Assembly: GCA_002784365.1 (NCBI GenBank)
Contig: PFKY01000035.1
Location: forward strand, 1 to 7,005
Origin: Candidatus Wolfebacteria bacterium CG_4_10_14_0_8_um_filter_39_64
Lineage (GTDB): Bacteria > Patescibacteriota > Minisyncoccia > UBA6257 > UBA9933
Reading direction: 5' to 3'
DNA: 7,005 nt
This document shows, piece after piece, positions 5,745-7,005 of the stretch. Under the pieces are notes generated by a model. It was not told the DNA's origin. It saw nothing but the letters and a program-made list of their open reading frames with translations, and made no database searches. Position 1 is the first letter of the stretch. Each line of letters starts with the position of its first letter. Made by a program: the position numbers and the translations under genes.

Positions 5745-6281
5745 ATGCCGCAAAGATTATCTAAAGACGAATATTATCTAAAAATTGCCAAACAAGTTGG
5801 CTTAAGGTCAACCTGTTTTCGCAACAGGGGAGGAGCAATTATAGTTAGAGATGACCAAGTTATCGCTACGGGCTATATTGGCGCTCCACGAAAAACCAAA
5901 GATTGCTTTGAAAGGAACGAATGTTTAAGAGATAAATTGGGCATTCCCCATGGCAAACAATATGAAATGTGCCGGTCGGTTCATGCCGAAATGAATGCCA
6001 TAATCAATGCGGCCAGAGCCGGAGTTTCTCTTTTTGGAGCAGATATTTATATTTCTTGTGAAAATCCAAAGGATAATACGCCAAGGGATAGTTTCCCTTG
6101 TTTTATCTGTAAAAAAATAATTATTAACTGCGGAATTAAAAGAATTGTTTGTACCGACAATAAAAATGACATAGTCATATTTAACGTGGAAGACTTGATT
6201 AAAGATTGGCAGGAAAAAGACATAATTGATGACCAACGCCAATTTGGAACGGATTTAAACATTAAAGAAGGTTTAAACTGA
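5745..6281 (+). CDS. Zinc-dependent deoxycytidylate (dCMP) deaminase family protein
   Basis: It probably deaminates dCMP to dUMP, the substrate of thymidylate synthase. The 178-residue cytidine-deaminase fold has the catalytic zinc motifs VHAEMNAI (H80, E82 as proton shuttle) and PCFIC (C119, C122). TGYIGAPRKTKDC (42-54) matches the substrate-loop region of dCMP deaminases (GYNG-x-P). Cys54, Cys60 and Cys76 (with nearby His69) resemble the second, structural zinc site seen in phage T4-type dCMP deaminase; that assignment is inferred. The C-terminal stretch after about 150 is charged and not catalytic. It starts 18 bases after rplK without a Shine-Dalgarno and ends 9 bases before a P-loop kinase, so these likely share a transcript. 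A ComEB-type annotation would also fit, since that family is the same enzyme. Confidence 0.88.
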   Translation: MPQRLSKDEYYLKIAKQVGLRSTCFRNRGGAIIVRDDQVIATGYIGAPRKTKDCFERNECLRDKLGIPHGKQYEMCRSVHAEMNAIINAARAGVSLFGADIYISCENPKDNTPRDSFPCFICKKIIINCGIKRIVCTDNKNDIVIFNVEDLIKDWQEKDIIDDQRQFGTDLNIKEGLN

Positions 6282-6290
6282 TTTTTCAGT

Positions 6291-6860
6291 ATGTCGAATA
6301 AAATTATCTGCATTGTCGGCATGGCTGGTTCTGGTAAGAGTATTGTTTCCGATGAATTGGTAAAACGCGGTTTTTCATATTTAAGATTTGGACAGATTAC
6401 TCTTGATAAGGTTAAGGAAGAAGGTCTCGAACCCAACGAAAGTAATGAAAGAAAAATAAGAGAAAAATTCAGAAAAGAATATGGAATGGGGGCGTTCGCT
6501 ACTCTTAATATTCCAAAAATAGAAGAATTGCTTAAAAAATCTAATCTAGCAGTTGATGGGCTTTATAGTTGGTCAGAATATAAAATACTCAAAGATAAAT
6601 ATGGAGATTCGAGGTATGTTATAGCGGTATATGCGCCGCCAGAATTGAGGTACGAAAGATTGAAAAATAGGGCTATGGCGGATGATGAAAAACAACGTTT
6701 TAGATCTTTTACAGAAAAAGAGGCAAAAGCCAGGGATTATGCCGAAATTGAAAATATAGAAAAAGGCGGTCCTATTGCGATGGCAGATTTTACGATAGTC
6801 AATATAGGCACAATCGAAGAATTAAAAGAAAAAGTAAGTGAAATTTTAAAGAAAATTTGA
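6291..6860 (+). CDS. P-loop kinase, UPF0200 / dephospho-CoA-kinase-like
   Basis: A 189-residue small P-loop NTPase. Walker A is GMAGSGKS (10-17). LRFGQITLDKVKEEGLEPNE (31-50) and the following KIREKFRKEYGMGAFA (55-70) resemble the archaeal UPF0200 proteins, where the pattern is M/F-G-x-x-x-R/L-x-x-x-x-x-x-G-L-x-P, then R-x-x-x-G-x-x-A-x-A. LAVDGLYSWSEY (86-97) fits the V-x-D-G-x-R strand. VYAPPELRYERLKNR (113-127) and the ADD at 130-132 fit a lid region, and MADFTIVNIGTIEELKEKV (164-182) ends the fold as in nucleotide and dephospho-CoA kinases. The substrate is unknown. Placement after a dCMP deaminase and before a thymidylate-kinase-like stub suggests a nucleotide kinase. The start follows a 5-bp hairpin (6277-6290). 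Confidence 0.75.
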   Translation: MSNKIICIVGMAGSGKSIVSDELVKRGFSYLRFGQITLDKVKEEGLEPNESNERKIREKFRKEYGMGAFATLNIPKIEELLKKSNLAVDGLYSWSEYKILKDKYGDSRYVIAVYAPPELRYERLKNRAMADDEKQRFRSFTEKEAKARDYAEIENIEKGGPIAMADFTIVNIGTIEELKEKVSEILKKI

Positions 6861-6861
6861 T

Positions 6862-6909
6862 ATGCAAAAAAATCCTTATCGCGGTAAATTTATCGTGTTT
6901 GAATTCTGA
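6862..6909 (+). pseudogene. tmk: N-terminal stub of thymidylate kinase (15 codons)
   Basis: The reading frame MQKNPYRGKFIVFEF then TGA starts one base after the kinase stop. NPYxGKFIVFE is the usual opening of bacterial dTMP kinase, which should continue G-(L/I)-D-G-x-G-K-(S/T)-T-Q. Here that Walker A is lost: after VFE the sequence changes and none of the three frames downstream restores it, so this is a deletion or replacement rather than a simple frameshift. The location next to a dCMP deaminase supports the tmk identity. The piece is short, so chance resemblance cannot be excluded. Confidence 0.5.
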
Positions 6910-6940
6910 CGATTGGGATATAAGGAGGGGTGTCCAGAAT
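6903..6940 (+). repeat. Imperfect hairpin loop carrying a Shine-Dalgarno-like AAGGAGG
   Basis: ATTCTGAC (6903-6910) pairs with GTCCAGAAT (6932-6940) with one bulged C. The loop contains AAGGAGG (6922-6928), the only strong Shine-Dalgarno-like sequence next to a gene boundary in the window. No good start codon lies 5-10 bases downstream: a GTG at 6930 is too close and gives only six codons, and the next ATG (6968) is 39 bases away. Its role is unclear. Confidence 0.3.
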
Positions 6941-6967
6941 ATTATTGTAAAAAAATAATTTAAAAAT

Positions 6968-7005
6968 ATGGATTCAAAAATCAACGCTTTAATTAAAAAA
7001 GAAAT
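6968..7005 (+). CDS. Start of a gene cut by the window end; possibly serine hydroxymethyltransferase
   Basis: ATG at 6968 opens MDSKINALIKKE and then leaves the window. Many GlyA proteins begin with a similar short helix (x-x-K-I-x-x-L-I-x-x-E-x-x-R-Q) before the conserved L-I-x-S-E-N-Y, and SHMT would fit the dTMP context by supplying methylene-tetrahydrofolate. Twelve codons are too few for a firm call. The upstream bases are AT-rich with no close Shine-Dalgarno. It could also be a spurious start. Confidence 0.3.
   Translation, partial: MDSKINALIKKE

Noticed and set aside
5925..6436. Overlapping minus-strand frames of 105 and 129 residues opposite the deaminase and kinase.
   Set aside because: They are shadows of two genes with clear motifs on the plus strand.
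6862..6967. Reading TGA as Gly (as in Gracilibacteria/Absconditabacteria) to rescue the tmk-like stub.
   Set aside because: Recoding gives no G-x-D-G-x-G-K-T P-loop, and TGA properly ends the deaminase and kinase genes, so the standard bacterial code holds.
1..7005. CRISPR array, tRNA or rRNA gene.
   Set aside because: No regularly spaced direct repeats, no tRNA cloverleaf with a T-loop consensus and no rRNA-like segments were seen; the cloverleaf-like fold of the gyrB leader lacks tRNA consensus bases.

Overview
The window looks like chromosomal core-gene DNA from a streamlined, AT-rich bacterium. The best guess is a member of the Patescibacteria/CPR, probably Parcubacteria-like. This is inference: no marker gene is decisive, but the compact housekeeping genes, near absence of Shine-Dalgarno sites, many small GC-rich palindromes (some inside coding sequence) and an archaeal-flavoured small kinase all fit. 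TGA acts as a stop in several genes, so the code appears to be standard table 11.

Layout. Positions 1-391 hold debris on the minus strand: a fragment resembling the conserved start of an MvaI/BcnI- or MutH-type restriction endonuclease, abutting a truncated ECF-type sigma factor that has lost both ends. Positions 392-651 form the gyrB leader. It has a plausible sigma-70 promoter (435-463) and a strongly folded inverted-repeat element (495-654) whose 3' arm contains the gyrB start codon. Positions 652-4275 encode DNA gyrase subunit B, interrupted in frame by a 537-residue LAGLIDADG intein (844-2454) placed exactly after the Mg-binding Asn of the ATPase N-box. A second in-frame palindrome lies in gyrB at 2800-2834.

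GyrB is followed at once by secE (4284-4469) and nusG (4489-5079), probably one operon. A 221-base gap with competing hairpins leads to rplK (5301-5726), whose start codon also lies in the 3' arm of a hairpin. The usual next gene, rplA, is absent. Instead come a zinc dCMP/cytidylate deaminase (5745-6281), a P-loop kinase of the UPF0200/dephospho-CoA-kinase-like type (6291-6860), a 15-codon stub that looks like the start of thymidylate kinase (6862-6909), and the first 12 codons of another gene, possibly glyA (6968-7005).

How they fit together: the left half supplies DNA supercoiling (GyrB), protein export (SecE) and transcription elongation (NusG), with ribosomal L11 next. The right half looks like a dTMP-supply group: dCMP to dUMP, kinase steps, and perhaps SHMT for one-carbon units. 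The most notable items are the GyrB intein at a catalytic site, the structured gyrB leader, the protein-coding palindrome in gyrB and the abruptly broken tmk-like start.
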